Shown: positions 21,645-33,917, counted from the stretch's first letter. The stretch: DNA of 64,000 bases from Diphasiastrum complanatum (GCA_029204225.1 CM055110.1:47652921-47716920); one strand, 5' to 3'. Notes: a model not told the origin generated them from the sequence alone. Program-made: numbers and translations.

Positions 21645-22220
21645 GATTGTTAGAATCTTATAGAATACCCAGTTGTTACCTGCCACCATCCGACAAAACA
21701 CAACCGCACAAGCTAGTTTAGTAAGGAAGACATGTGTCATAGCTATGCATCAGTTGTCATCCATGTCCAAAATGAGATTCACTGTTATCTTAATCAAAAA
21801 TAACATTTGTTAGTCCAATCTTCCCTACCACGAATTCTACTACATTGTAGGTTTTGCCCTAATATCACTGTATCAGGACATCCGCCATGCTGATCATATA
21901 AGACAAGTATTCCTATTATTAAATGACAATTTTATAGCTTAAAATGATGAAGCCATAATCAATCACAACAAGTGGAAAGAGTGTAGTTTGGTCATACGAG
22001 TCAGTAACAAGGCATATCCATTCCATCATGTACCCATTAGTACCTATGACACATTTGGTACCTGATGGACTCTATGTACAAGCGCTTGGGCAAATCCGTG
22101 TCGTTCAAGCTAACCTGGGCAAATCCATGCCATTCAGGCTATCCAGATTCTAAACCGATGATAACCATCGAGGCCATGTTTTCATACTTTTTCATTACGC
22201 ATTGCCAAACCACTCCATAA
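21642..22220. other. No gene seen
   Basis: Unstructured sequence up to the truncated LTR-C. Near 22,085-22,140 two copies of GGGCAAATCC plus neighbouring bases occur about 40 bases apart. Confidence 0.5.
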
Positions 22221-22629
22221 TAGCGGGCGAAACCGCGTGCTCACAAATGTAACTACAAACTATAAAGCTATGAGCTTATTATTGACGATCCATCTAAAGT
22301 AAAGAATCAATGCATGAAAGCATCTACTATGTCTGTCTCATCTGATTTAATAATCTGTGTACTTTTGATCAATTGCATACACATTTTATATATGTGATCT
22401 ATGTGCTATTTACATTTATGTAGATGAGTGTACAAGAGATGGCATGGAGCCATTGCGGCGTCAGAGAGAAGATCGTGGCTGCTATCATTGTCAAGTTGGT
22501 TGCGCAGTATAGAGGATGAGTGTGAGGAGGCCGATAAGTCGGGCTTCTTTGATATGTCGACCAGGTTGGGTCTACCCGATATGTCGGCCATCTTCTCTTG
22601 CTCGTCTTCAGTAGTTGAACTGCGGGACA
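22221..22629 (-). repeat. Truncated LTR of copia family C (right arm)
   Basis: Reverse-complement match to the first ~410 bases of the LTR at 18,076. It breaks off at GCGGGCGAAACCGCGTGCTC (22,222). The following primer site and gag are absent on this side. Confidence 0.8.
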
Positions 22630-22792
22630 ATATAAGTAAATATGCCCTTATGCAGCAATGAATGGAACTAGATTAACATGAAATTTAGAAGAGTAGAGGA
22701 AATGAATCCAACATCAACCATGTTGTGACTATGACCATTACTAATTGATGACCAACCTCATTTTTTGTTGTTTTTTTCATTTATTATAGCTC

Positions 22793-23083
22793 TCAATCTC
22801 CTGGAAGCTTCTTGGGCCAAATGACTAATACATCTCGCGATCGATGATTTGCTACTCCCACCCAAAAGATGTTCTCTAATTCTAGGAACGCCACCGGAGT
22901 TTTGCAAGTGGCAAAAGTTACACTCCCAATCCACATGTTTGCCAAGATTTTTGGCAAACTATCACTCGGGACCAAATGATTTCCGTGGAAGTTTCTTTTG
23001 GGTTGTACCAATGTTCCCCTAGATGTCGATGGCACATCAATAGCGACTTGCGATGTATTAGGCTGGGGCATTGAATCACTCAT
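22793..23083 (-). pseudogene. BED-type zinc-finger exon (hAT-transposase-like N-terminus), right copy
   Basis: Opens MSDSMPQPNTSQVAIDVPST at 23,083. With a frame adjustment it reads VDWECNFCHLQNSGGVPRIR and then EHLLGG and SSIARCISHLAQEA, the pattern Trp, CxxC, then His expected of a BED DNA-binding finger. This copy keeps the segment deleted from the left copy. It is followed by AIINEK and then the LTR-C junction region. It encodes only the DNA-binding end of such a transposase, if it is one. Confidence 0.6.
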
Positions 23084-23521
23084 GATGAAGGAATTGAAAA
23101 ACTAGACGAAGAATATGGATATTAAAGATCTCGAGATATTTATGGATCCTATATGAAGATTGGTTGGAACAAAAAATGAGAAACTATTGATGTGAAATTG
23201 AGAGCCAATTAATTCCAAACATAGAGATAATAATCCAATGATGCACATCATTTCTAAATATATTTAAGAAAGCGACTACCCAAGTCATGAAGTTGACAAG
23301 AATAGACTTTCCAAGATAAATATTTTAGGGACCCTATATCAAGATTGGTTGGAAGAAAAAAATGACACACTATTGATGTGAAATTGAGAGCCAATTAATT
23401 TCAAAAATAGGGTTAATGAGTCAACAATGCACATCGTTTCTAAATATCATCAAGAAAAGCGACTACCCAAGTCATGAAGCTGACGAGAATAGACTTTCCA
23501 AGACAAATATTTTATGGACCC

Positions 23522-24168
23522 TGTGAATGAGTTTAGATCATTATAATTTAATCCACTTGAAAGATCTTGGGTTACAAAGAGAAATACACTACCAATCTCA
23601 CCAATGTAGAAAAATCAGCATCTACACATAAAATGAGATGCAAACTCTAATAGAACTTGATCAAACATGTCTCAAACGATAAATTACTGTTCTTGTTCAT
23701 ACAAAACCAACAAGCTATTGTATTTCACAGGTATGGATCCAAAAATAAAAATATAGGTCATTCTACACATAGAATTGCAAGCAATCACAAGTATAGTGCA
23801 CCAATGGATAGTAGAACCCAAGAGAACCATGTATAAGCATGAAATGAGATAGGAAAGAGAGAAGATATGTCTCTCCACGAGTGACATCCTTTTATAACAG
23901 GTTCAAAATTGATTTGGCCACTTGGCTTTCTTTCCAAAATGCTAACCCTACTATTTTTGGGTCTAGATTCAAAGTACCCAACATTCAATTTTGAATCTAC
24001 TCAAACTCGCCTTCTCACTTTCCCACACTTTCAAAAAGTGTTTATTCAAATGACATTTAGACTATAGAACTTTGAAAAGTCAATCTCTAAGTCTGAAAAC
24101 AAAGTTGGCCTCAATATGCCAAATATGAAAATATAACAAATATGACCAAACTAGTTGAATCTTTCACA
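23522..24168 (-). repeat. Full-length family A LTR (3' LTR of minus-strand element B)
   Basis: 647 bp in reverse complement, from TGTGAAAGATTC at 24,168 to the terminal CA at 23,522. It follows the end of the copia coding sequence (LVEEGV) directly, so it is the 3' LTR of the element read on the minus strand. No 5' LTR was found above 25.5 kb. Confidence 0.9.
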
Positions 24169-25530
24169 CTCCCTCTTCAACTAGTTTTAGCATGGACTTT
24201 GATAACACTCCAAGTGATGGCCTATGCTTCATGAACAAGTTCTTTCCCAATGCTTTGGTGAAGATATCAGCTACACATTCCCTTGAGGACACATGTTGAA
24301 GCTCCACCACCTTTGCAATGACTTGCTCCTTCACAAAATGTTGCAATACCACTTCAATGAGCCATGAAGAATCACATAGAATGTAAATGAGATGATTACT
24401 CCATTCTATCAACTTTGAACTCTCTGAAAAAATATAACAAACAAACAATAAATGTGAGTGATCAACTTTTGCTTGCATGTTTTCTCCTTTGTCCTTTGTT
24501 GTCATGTATCCACCATGATACTCCATGAATGAGCCTCCATCTCCATCTTGCCATAAGATGCCATCATCACTTGATGACTTAGCCATGAATGAGTGATATA
24601 ATGAGCCTCCAATAGCTTCATTTCCATCAACAAAACTAGCCAAGAATTCTAGTACAACTCCAACATCAAAATGATGCTCACCAATGTAGCTAGTTTTACC
24701 ATATCTTGATAATTTGCACACATCCACATGAAAATGCTCAAACATGAGATAGAACAAGTAAAGTAAACTTGAACAACACTTCCTTGCTGCTTCTTTGACC
24801 TTACTTGAGTCTTCAATATGTTGCAAAACTAGATCCATAACATCTTTGCCAATTACCTCTCCTTTGATGCTCTTGACTAGTTCCAAATTGCCAACATCCT
24901 TTGTGTGTTGTTGAAGCCCTTTGAGATCAATCACTTGATCATCAACTTGACCATCAAAGTCATTGAACAAAATTTGTTTTCCGAATCCATTACTTGATTT
25001 TACAACAACATAACATCCATCCACTTGCATAGCTCCATCTATACAAGGAGATCCACCAAAAGATGTTCCACTCTTCATAAGAGCTTGATACTCAAGATCC
25101 ATTGCTTGGATCCACTCATCGTATTTTCTTGCTTGATCTACACTCTTGTCTTTCCCTTGATGTTCTCCTTGTATTTTGATTTGATGAAGGTCCATCATCA
25201 TCACCATCCAAAGTAGGATCCTTTTCATCAACATCAAGAATGTTAGATCCATCCACATCACCATCAATCATGCTTGAAGACACTTTTAGAATGTTCCCCT
25301 CATCAAAGATGACATCTCTACCAACAATTACTTTGTTAATAGAAGGAATGTAAACCTTGTAGGCTTTACTCACCTCACTATATCCAACAAAAATACCTCT
25401 TCTTGAAGATGGATCCTCCTTGGTCCTATCATCAAGAGTATTGTTGACATAGCATGTGCATCCAAAGGTTCTTAGAAAGTTGACACTCGGCCTCCTCTTG
25501 AATAGTATCTCAAAAGGCTTCCTTCTTGTT
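24164..25530 (-). pseudogene. Family A copia pol with RT replaced by unrelated in-frame segment
   Basis: Reading the minus strand from 25,530, the integrase C-terminal part (FKRRPSVNFLRTFGCTCYVN, then RRGIFVGYSEVSKAY) is close to the complete element at 12.1-12.5 kb. After TSRER a deletion and frame change lead to DQARKYDEWIQAMDLEY. From about 25,069 to 24,338 roughly 244 open codons (for example DVGVVLEFLASFVDGNEAIG) have no similarity to RT or RNase H. The frame then rejoins copia exactly at FVKEQVIAKVVELQHVSSRE and runs to LVEEGV. The complete element has about 1.25 kb of RT/RNase H between the same two points. The foreign segment matched no family known to me. This could be a non-autonomous copia carrying captured sequence. 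Whether it was ever expressed cannot be told. Confidence 0.8.
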
Positions 25531-26403
25531 GGATTATTTTCTTTCTTACTAATTGACTAATCGACTTTAATCCTCATCCATTGTTTATCCAGTTCTACGG
25601 ATTTTTCCGTGTTCTACAGTCTATAGAATAACAAGTGTTTTTACACAGTCTGTAGAAATACACAGAGTTTGACAACAATGTCACGTTTCCATTTTCTCTC
25701 ACTTCGTATTTTTTGCCTGTCAGAAATCTCGTGTAAAAATGTAGTGTCATCTTTTTCGCACTTTAGCAACACTGTCGCTTGTCAGGAATTCCGAGTAAAT
25801 ATGCAGAGTCGCATTTTTTGCTTTTTTCAAAGTGCCTTAAATTTTAAGAAAATGACTCTGGCAAAGTGTGGGACTACCCTAAAAGAGATTTAAGGATTTT
25901 TTTTCGCAAAATTTTGACACTACCGTCTTTTTTGCCTGTGGCAGTTTTAGTTCATTTCTGCAGAGTGACAGTTTTGGTTCATTTATGCAGACAGACTGTT
26001 TACGGCCAATTTCCACCGCTTAGCAACAATCACTGAGAAGGACTGGATGGATGCCAGTGGACATCAACCAACTGGCGATCGTATTTGATGACCTAATTGT
26101 TTAGTATATATAGTTGTTCATATTCATACAGCTAAGTAGATCAAAATGAAGAATGATCAAAGAAGAATTTTGAATAGTTAGCTCTCTCTCTCTCAAGCTT
26201 GCGAGCTTGAACATTTTTGAGCATTCTAGCTCACTTCTTAGAGTTATTTTAGAGATTGCTATTGCGCTTACTGCTTATCAACATTGCGCTTAATTCAGAC
26301 TTTCATTTTAGCCGTTCAGAGATAACATAGAGTACGCGGCTTCGATCTGCAACTTATTGTACTAATTCTGATGCATAGCACATAATCGTAGAATGTAATA
26401 TAT
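25531..26403. other. Unassigned, possibly LTR or promoter sequence
   Basis: No coding motif. A TATATATAG sits near 26,104 and a CTCTCTCTCTC stretch near 26,180, followed by moderately structured sequence. It could be a degraded LTR of the gypsy relic that follows, but no paired copy or primer site was identified. Confidence 0.25.
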
Positions 26404-26444
26404 ATGATGTGATGTGATCATTTGATGTGATGTGATGTGATGTG
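26404..26444. repeat. (GATGT)n minisatellite
   Basis: Pentamer GATGT/TGATG repeats with one interruption, about 40 bases, directly before the gypsy relic. Confidence 0.85.
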
Positions 26445-27040
26445 ACCATTACCATTGCTTTATTTAGTAAACAAGACATGCAATACGAGATGCATTGCAA
26501 GATGGTTACTTTTACTATCTAAATTTGACTTTCACATGATCTTGCCAATCACATTTCTAAAATACAAACAAAACCAATTAATACCAAAGCTGATGATGAA
26601 CTACCAGATGTTGCACTATTTTATGCTGAAGAAATACATGAGTGGACAACAAATATAGTTGAATATCTCATGATGGGTCAACATAATAAATCTTTGTCAA
26701 AGGTTCAACAAAAGCGATTGATTTTAAAAGCACAACCTTATCAATTGATTGTTGGTCAGTTGTATCGATGTGAAATTGATGAAATTCTTAGAATAAATTC
26801 TTTTACCACATAAAGGTCCCGATATAATTATGTTCTCACACACAGATGAAATGGGAGGAGCATTTTTCTTTTGATATCATTGTTCAAATTTTTTTGGAAT
26901 CAGGATGTTGGTAGACTAAGTTTTATAGAGACACTGTAAAGTATATTCAGTGTTGTGATGTTTGTCAACGTACACATAGTCCTACAAAACATAATTACGA
27001 GATTTTACATCTAGTTTTAGCACAAATACTATTTGGACTA
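26445..27040 (+). pseudogene. Ty3/gypsy RNase H to integrase finger relic
   Basis: Plus-strand equivalent of the relic at 4.6-6.0 kb. It begins with LYLVNKTCNTRCIARWLLLL (RNase H end), then DDELPDVALFYAEEIHEW in the linker and KAQPYQLIVGQLYRCEI. After frameshifts comes CCDVCQRTHSP from the HHCC finger of integrase near 26,950. Shared unusual residues with the first relic show it is the same gypsy subfamily. RT, the integrase core and LTRs are not present. Confidence 0.82.
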
Positions 27041-27589
27041 TTAAGTGCACATCTTTGATTTAGAGACGTTCGAGGACCCAAGTTGGTCCATGAGAAATAC
27101 AATCCTTTAAAATGATATCTAAAATATGTATCTCAACACAAAGATATTCAATTTCAATTTTGGGAACTTAGGAAGGTTTCAAACTAGCGGCAAGTCTTTT
27201 TGCTCGGCCCTTTCACTTGCTGCCCATTTGTTGAACCTCGACAAGTGAGCTGACACGCAATGGACCATCCCGTTTTCAAACTTGGTTGGTAAGTGCTAAA
27301 AGGAGGGCCACATCCTGATTGGCCAGTTTGAATCCTTTCCAGTTTAAATTTCTCTTTGCAACTCAACATGCCATTAAATGTGCTCAGCCCAAAAGATGAG
27401 TTTGATTTGCCCCCTACATGGCAAGGGTCCCATGTCACCTCATGTCCCAAAAGTAGCAACTCATTGTAAGTATGAAAGGAGACGAGACCCAATTTTTTTC
27501 CCTTGGCCAATGAAAGAACTTTATTTTAAATTTAAGACTTGCTCTACAATGTAGCTTGAAAAAGCCCTTATATGAAACGACCATTATAT
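27041..27589. other. No gene seen
   Basis: Low-information sequence between the gypsy relic and LTR-D. Two overlapping minus-strand open frames here (about 27,184-27,683) lack motifs and one runs into the LTR. Confidence 0.5.
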
Positions 27590-28174
27590 TGTTGAATTCA
27601 CACATGTGGGATGTCCTACACATGTACTTTTGATCTCCTAAGCCCAATAATACCATAAAGATCAAACTAGCATTCATTGACAATAGGAAAGCTGATCATA
27701 CAAGACAAATTATTGTGTTACAAGCAAGATCTGTCAACAAAACATGAAACTTAGTACAATAAATGTCTCAACTGGGCTAGAGAGAGAATATGAATGTACA
27801 AAACTCGAGTAGAGAGAGAGGGCACAAATAGCTTAGTCTCCAAATTTGCATTATACACAAATTTCATCATCTTCTCAATGAGAGTACATCACATATATAT
27901 AGATCCATGGACTCTCCTCTTACTTTGAGTTGAATTGGAGTTATGAATCCACCTCTCAAGCTATCTATACTTATTCAAGCCACTCAATATGTCTAATTGT
28001 GCCACCTAGTCTTTTCATGCATTAAGTGTGGCATGCAAAGTACAAATGGCAATTCCTATGGTAGCTCGAGTTTCTACTTCTACCTACTTTGAATATTTTA
28101 TTCTAAGATGGGTCTTTACTAAGCCAAAAGAGCTCAATTCATCTTTGGCATTTTTAGGACCCCTACTTACAACA
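27590..28174 (-). repeat. 3' LTR of copia family D, copy 1
   Basis: About 585 bp on the minus strand, starting TGTTGTAAGTAGGGGTCC and ending TGAATTCAACA. The end block (GGAGATCAAAAGTACATG, then CACATGTGTGAA) aligns with the LTR-D at 35,606-36,313. It lies just after the pol end at 28,221. Confidence 0.8.
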
Positions 28175-28214
28175 TTAGATAGATTTTTCTAATATTTCAA
28201 TACTCCTACAAAAA

Positions 28215-30905
28215 AAGTATCTAATGTGGATCAAGCATCGATCTTGAGATAAGACCAAGATTAGATCTATGCTTTGAGAAGGCACTTTTGCAAAGTGGCT
28301 TTGTGAGAAGATCAGCAATACATGAAGATGTGTCGACATGTTCCAAGTTGATTTCACCTCCAATGAGCTTTTCCCTTACAAAATGGTGTGCCACTTCTAT
28401 ATGATTGCTTCTTGCATGAAAAATAGGATTGTTTGCAAGAGCTTGGGCCGATATGTTGTCACATTTGATCAAGGGAAGATCATCCTTTTTGATGCACTTT
28501 AGCTCCATGATTAACCTCTTGATCCAAAGCACCTCTTTAGTTGTTGTAGTGAGTGCTTTGCACTCGGCCTCATAAGAAGATAGAGATATGGTATCTTGCT
28601 TCTTTGAAAGCCAAGACACAAGATTGCCTCCAAGAAAGATAGTATATGCATTAATGGACTTTCGATCCATTTTATCACTTGCAAAATCGGAATCCGAATA
28701 GTTAACAATGGTTAGGTCTTCATTCTTGTACAATAAACCATAATCTTGAGTAGAAGATACATATTTTAGAACTCTCTTGGCCATCTTCTAATGTTGGATC
28801 TTAGGATCTTGCATAAATTGACTCAATTTGTGCACACAATAGCTCAAATCGGGTCTAGTGATAGTAAGCCAAATTAGGGAGCCTATAAGACTCCTATAAA
28901 GTGTGATGTCCTCAAAGGATCTTTCATCACCTTTAATAGGATCTTTTACATGTTGCTCCGAGTATCTATGCCTTTACAATTTTGCATATTGAATTTTCTC
29001 AACATAAAAAAGACATATCTAGATTGACAAATAAAAGCATATTCTTCATGAAAATCAATCTCAAGGCCTAAAATGTAATGGATCTCTCCTAGATCTTGCA
29101 TTTTAAATCCTCCTCCTAATGCATCCTTAGTTTCTTGAACTAGCATCAAACAACTTCCACTAAGAATAATGTCATCTACATAGATTAGAAGAATGACAAT
29201 ATTACTACCATCAAACTTTAAGTACATAGAAGGATCATAGTCACTAAGCACAAATCCTAATGAAAGTAGAAAGTTGTTGAGTCTTGAAAACCATGATCTA
29301 GGTGCTTGCTTCAAGCCATAAAGACTTCTAAATAGCAAACACACCTTAGATTTATCCTTGATGAATCCTTGAGGTTGTTCCATGTATATCTCCTCCTCAA
29401 GATATCCATTCAAAAAAGCGTTGGAGACATCAAGTTGATACAATTTCCACCTAATAAATAAGGCAAGAGAGATTATGATTCTTATTGTCACCATCTTTGC
29501 TACAGGAGCAAAGGTTTCTTCATAGTCAAGGCCATATATTTGTGCAAAGCCTTTAGCACATATTCTTGCCTTGTACTTGTTGATGGAGCCATCATGATTA
29601 TACTTGATCTTGAACACCCACTTGCATCCAATGATATGCATGTTAGGTGGTGGATCCACTAGCTCTCATGTGTGGTTGGTGATCAAGGCATCATATTCAA
29701 TCTTCATGGCCTCATACCACTCCTTGGTATTGAGGGCTTCTTGGACATCTTTGGGCTCCTCATGAGAAACAAAATAAGCATAAGTGGAATCAAGATCCAC
29801 TTGTTTTCCTGTGTCATCATAAGTGAGCCTCTTAGGCTCTGATCTCTCCCTCATGGATCTTCTAGGAGTAAAAATGAGGACTTTCATCTTCAAATCTCAA
29901 CCCCTCCATGTGTTGATTGTCTTCAATAACAAAAGGTGTTAGATTTTGAGGTTGCTTGATCTCGGCGCCTCCAAGATTGGACTTTTCTTCTTCATGAAAA
30001 ACTACATCTCTACTATCAAGTAGAGAGCATGTAGATTTGATAGGCTATCTTGTTGGATGAATATCCAACCATTACTCCTTTGCTTGCACAAGGATCATCA
30101 TTCTTTCTTGTTTCCAAGGGAATATGGACAAAGCATATGCATCCAAATACTCTAAGGTGATCAACCTTAGGTTTTTTCAAATAAAGTGCTGCATATGGTG
30201 ACTTTCCTCCAAGTGCAACATGAGGGAGTCGATTGCAAAGATAGTTTGAACAATTGATGGCCTCACCCCAAAAGTCTTTTGGCAAGGATGCCTCAATTCT
30301 AATGGTTTTGGCACATTCACACAATGTTCTATTCTTTCTTTCAGCCACCCCATTTTGGGATGATATATATGCACAAGAAAAATCCCTTTTAATGCCTTCA
30401 AGCTCACAATAATCATGAAATTTATTGGAAGTGTACTCACCACCTCCATCACTTCTAAAAATTTTGATTTTGTATGAAAATTGCTTTTCAACTAGAGCTT
30501 TGAACTTTAGGAAATAGTCAAACACCATAGACTTTGAAGCTAGAAGATATAGCCAAGTAAATCTTGTGAAATCATCAATGAAAGTTACAAAGCAAGTAGC
30601 ACCACCCTTGCTCTTCGAAGATGAGAAGCGCACATCCGAGTGTATGAGCTCCAATGGATGTGTAGTCTTGATAGATGACTTTGAAAAAGGCTTCTTATGA
30701 GATTTAGATATGCCACAAGCCTCACATGGCTTGAAATTCTTGGAGATAGGATTAGGCAAGCCAATAGCTTTGGCTTTCTTGACCATGGACACCATAGAAC
30801 TATAGCTAGGATGCCTCAACCTTCTATGCCATAGTTCCTCCAAAGACATATGAGAAGCAAAAGCACCATCACAAGAGTTAGCATACTCTTTGGGATCAAG
30901 CTTAA
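28215..30905 (-). pseudogene. pol: Copia family D integrase-RT-RNase H, copy 1
   Basis: Read on the minus strand. Integrase is open from 30,849 for 277 codons with ELWHRRLRHPSY and CEACGISKSH (HHCC finger), the catalytic motifs LIHSDV, FRSDGGGEY and AERKNRTL, and KGVMVGYSSNKIAY. After a stop and frame changes the RT linker is MRERSEPKRLTYDD, then NHT, a TGA and ELVDPP (TGG to TGA at about 29,663). RT has ETFAPVAKMVTIR, DVSNAFLNGYLEEEIYM and LIYVDDIILSGS and is open to 28,946. After a further frameshift RNase H runs 28,784-28,221 with SSYEAECKAL and CDNISAQALANNP. Gag and protease are missing; the 5' side is cut at about 30,905 next to LTR-A-like sequence. Copies of the same family are at 36.3-37.7 and 62.2-63.4 kb. 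Confidence 0.93.
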
Positions 30906-30921
30906 TACGGTACTATCCATG

Positions 30922-31402
30922 TCCATAAAACAATAGCAACATATTGTCCTTCACACGTGTGGATGCAAGATACACAATAAAAATGACATTCTACACACTA
31001 GAAATCAAGATATCTTGAGAAATACACATGAGATGGACATAGAATTAAAAGAGATGAATATTCCACATGAAATGAAAATACAAAGATAATTTTTCCAAGC
31101 TGATACTGCTATTAATAGCTTCCAAAATGTCACTTGGCCAATTGCCCTAAACTAGCCCTAAAATAGAAACTTCTAGGTACTTCACCAAAAACCTAGTTTT
31201 TAGTGACTAGATGCAATGTATCTATATTAGCGAATTAGAATGGGTACAAATATGACCTTATCCGTTTATCTACTTGCCAAAAATAGTATGAACACTATCT
31301 ATGCCTTTATTGACAAAAATAAATTGATCTCTAAGTTGAAATCTCATGTTGGCCTCAAAATTGCCAAAATAGATCAAGTAAACTAGTTGATATTTTTCAC
31401 AA
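30922..31402 (-). repeat. Diverged LTR-A-like fragment
   Basis: On the minus strand it starts TGTGAAAAATATCAACTAG, close to the family A LTR start. It keeps the CACACGTGTGGAT block near its other end, but most of the middle is diverged. It is truncated where copia D begins. It is probably a solo or partial LTR of a sister family. Confidence 0.55.
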
Positions 31403-31714
31403 TCCATGTTGTTTTCACCATTTTTGTTGCAATTTCATGTATTGATTGCTATCAATAGGTTAAGTACTTTGCTCTCTGTTCACTGTCCGTACTGTGACAT
31501 GTTCACACGTGTGAGGCCACCCATCCACTTAATTGATCATTTGATTGTTGTTCTTGCTTGTTAAATGCATGTTTTTGTTCTAGATCAAGATCTAATCAAT
31601 AGAATTGTGAAAGATCAATAGAACTAGCATCCAATACCTCTTTTGGATAGATTGAAGATTCATTTATGGTCCTTAAATCAGTAAAATCAAGAAGAACTAG
31701 TTGATTTTTATGTT
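31403..31714. other. No gene seen
   Basis: Unassigned sequence between the LTR-like fragment and the gypsy pol relic. It probably includes decayed gypsy gag or protease, but no motif is readable. Confidence 0.4.
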
Positions 31715-33917
31715 TCAGACCTTGCACGTATTGATTTAATTTTTGGATATGAATGGTTACGCATTAAATCGTCATCTCTAGCAATTGATTTTGAGAAGCA
31801 TATTCTCACTTTCAGAGGGGGTGATAAAGTAGTTACATTGTTTTAAAGTAATTTTGCTCATCCATTGGACAATATTTCTAAATATTATGGAAGCATTTGA
31901 CTATTCATAGTATGAAGTTTTTTCAATGTTTGCAATAGACGTTTATAATGTGTATCTAAACATCTGTAAATTCTCTAAAATTCTATACTCAATAACTTTA
32001 GATCAAGTGAAATTCAAGATGTTTTTCCAACTGATTTATTTCATGGTTTACCACCATCTAGGTCAGTAGACCACATAGTAGAATTAATTCCTAGTAGTCA
32101 ACCTATCGGAAAACTTTATAGGTTTTCTCATAAAGAGGAGATATATAGATTACAAATCAAATGAACAATTATTTGAGAAAAGGACATATCCAACCTAGTA
32201 AATCACCTTGGCACGCTCCTATTATTTTGAAGGTGAAAAAGGATGGAGGATTTTGGATGTGTGTGGATCTTAAATAAAGTAGTTATTAAAAATAAAGATC
32301 CATTACCTAGGATGGATCACCTGGTAGATCACTTAGGTGGGGCTAAATACTTCATTAATATTGATCTTAAAAGAAGGTGCCATTAGATGAGAATTAAATA
32401 ATAAGATGTGCAAAAAACTAAATTTCATACCAGATGTGGTCACTACAAGTCTCATGTTTTTGTTTTCATTAACAGATGCTCCAACACATGATGAACGATT
32501 TATTGTGTCCATATTTGAAGAAGTTTGTGGTTACTGTAGTGTTTCTACAATCAGACCTTCAAGAAACATATAGAATATATCAAAACTATCTTGACAAAAC
32601 TCAGAAAGAGTTATTCTATGCTAAGAAAATTAAATGTGAACTCTTTAAGCATGAGCTGGTTAAAAAAATTGTTTGAATGTCATGACATATATTGTGCAAG
32701 CTATATCGGTGTACACAAGACTCAAGATTTGCTTAGGAGAGAGTTTTATTGGCCAAAATTTAAACCATATCTCAAGTTATATTTGTGATTATTAAATGTA
32801 AGCCTTGTCAATCAGATAAAGTCGAACGCCTCAAAGTTGGTGGTTTGTTGCATCCATTGAATATCCCAAACAAAAGGTGGGAGAGTATATCGATGGACTT
32901 TGTAGTTGGACTTCAAAGGATCTAATCACAAAATGTTTCTATTTGGGTTGTAGTGAAAAGGGTAACTAAGTTAGCTACCTTCATGCTAGTTAAGTCAACT
33001 GCTAAGGCTTCTGAATTAGCCCAGATCTTTTTTGAAAGATAATTTTAGTTGTATGGACTACCGAGTGACATTGTTAATGATAGAGATCCTAAGTTCATAG
33101 GTCACTCATGGTCAATAGTATTCCATAAACTAGAGACTTTCCTTAGTTTTAGATCAATTGATCATCCTAAATTAGATGGCTGGACAAAAAGAACTTATCA
33201 TACTATGGAAGATATATGGACGACATATGTGTCTCATAGGCAATCTCATTGGAAAGATTACATTCTTCTGATTTTGCATATAATAGTAGAAAACATTCTG
33301 TTATAGGTCACAGTCCATTTTAACATGGAGGTTAAATTCGTTAAGATCCAAAATGTTGTTGATTTTTTGTATGATATGCACAATATGTTGCAAGTGGCAC
33401 ATGATAGTATCCGTAGTGCTCAAGATAGAGCTAAGAACTATGCCAATCTTAAGAGATCTCCTATAGATTTTAAAGTTGATGAATGGGAATATCTTAGAAT
33501 CTGAAAAGATTCTAGGACATTACGTACAGACAAGCATTATAAATTGTTTGCCAGATATTGTGGGCTATGCCGGATTATACAAAAAATTGGTTTTACAAAC
33601 TAGATCTCTAAGAAAAATGTACTGCTCACCCAGTGTTTTAAGTAAACTGGTTAAAATTAAGTTCATATGATCCAATTAGATCTAATGAAGATTTATCCCA
33701 TTTGGAAAATTATTGCTCAGTGTACTTGAGAAAGCACTCTGAACGAAGACGAAAATTGAAGACAACAAACAATTGAGAAATCATTTTATTTTTGAGTACT
33801 TGATTCGGTGGAAAAGTCACACGGAGGATGATGATTCTTGGGAGAGAGTTGAAAGCATGAAATTTTTTTTTCCTGAGTTATGCTTCTATGGACAAGAGTA
33901 GTTCAAGGGAGGAAGAA
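31715..33917 (+). pseudogene. Ty3/gypsy pol relic with chromodomain
   Basis: Plus-strand blocks in gypsy order, scattered over all frames. They are the protease end (DLARIDLIFGYEWLR, 31,720) and RT (GLPPSRSVDHIVELIPSSQP near 32,050; [12 protein letters not shown] near 32,330; YLDKTQKELFYAKKIKCELF near 32,590). Then comes integrase (CHDIYCASYIGVHKTQDLLR near 32,680; YGLPSDIVNDRDPKFIGHSW near 33,050). A C-terminal chromodomain follows, with FEYLIRWKSHTEDDDSWERV near 33,790. Chromodomains target such elements to marked chromatin. The polypurine stretch AAGGGAGGAAGAA at its end directly precedes an LTR start. RT catalytic residues are lost in the damaged section around 32,500. Confidence 0.88.

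Larger units (their letters stand above)
22221..23909 (-). repeat. Right arm of ~1.66-kb inverted duplication
   Basis: Reverse complement of 16,852-18,512 in the same order: LTR-C piece, BED-finger exon, 186-bp tandem block, LTR-A. The homology continues to the end of the left arm's partial LTR. Beyond that the right arm has the rest of a full-length LTR. Confidence 0.85.

Noticed and set aside
24164-25267. First 40 residues of the 367-codon frame (Met-rich) as part of the copia protein
   Set aside because: The copia integrase linker is encoded in a different frame there; the Met-rich reading is a frameshift shadow of the acidic linker.
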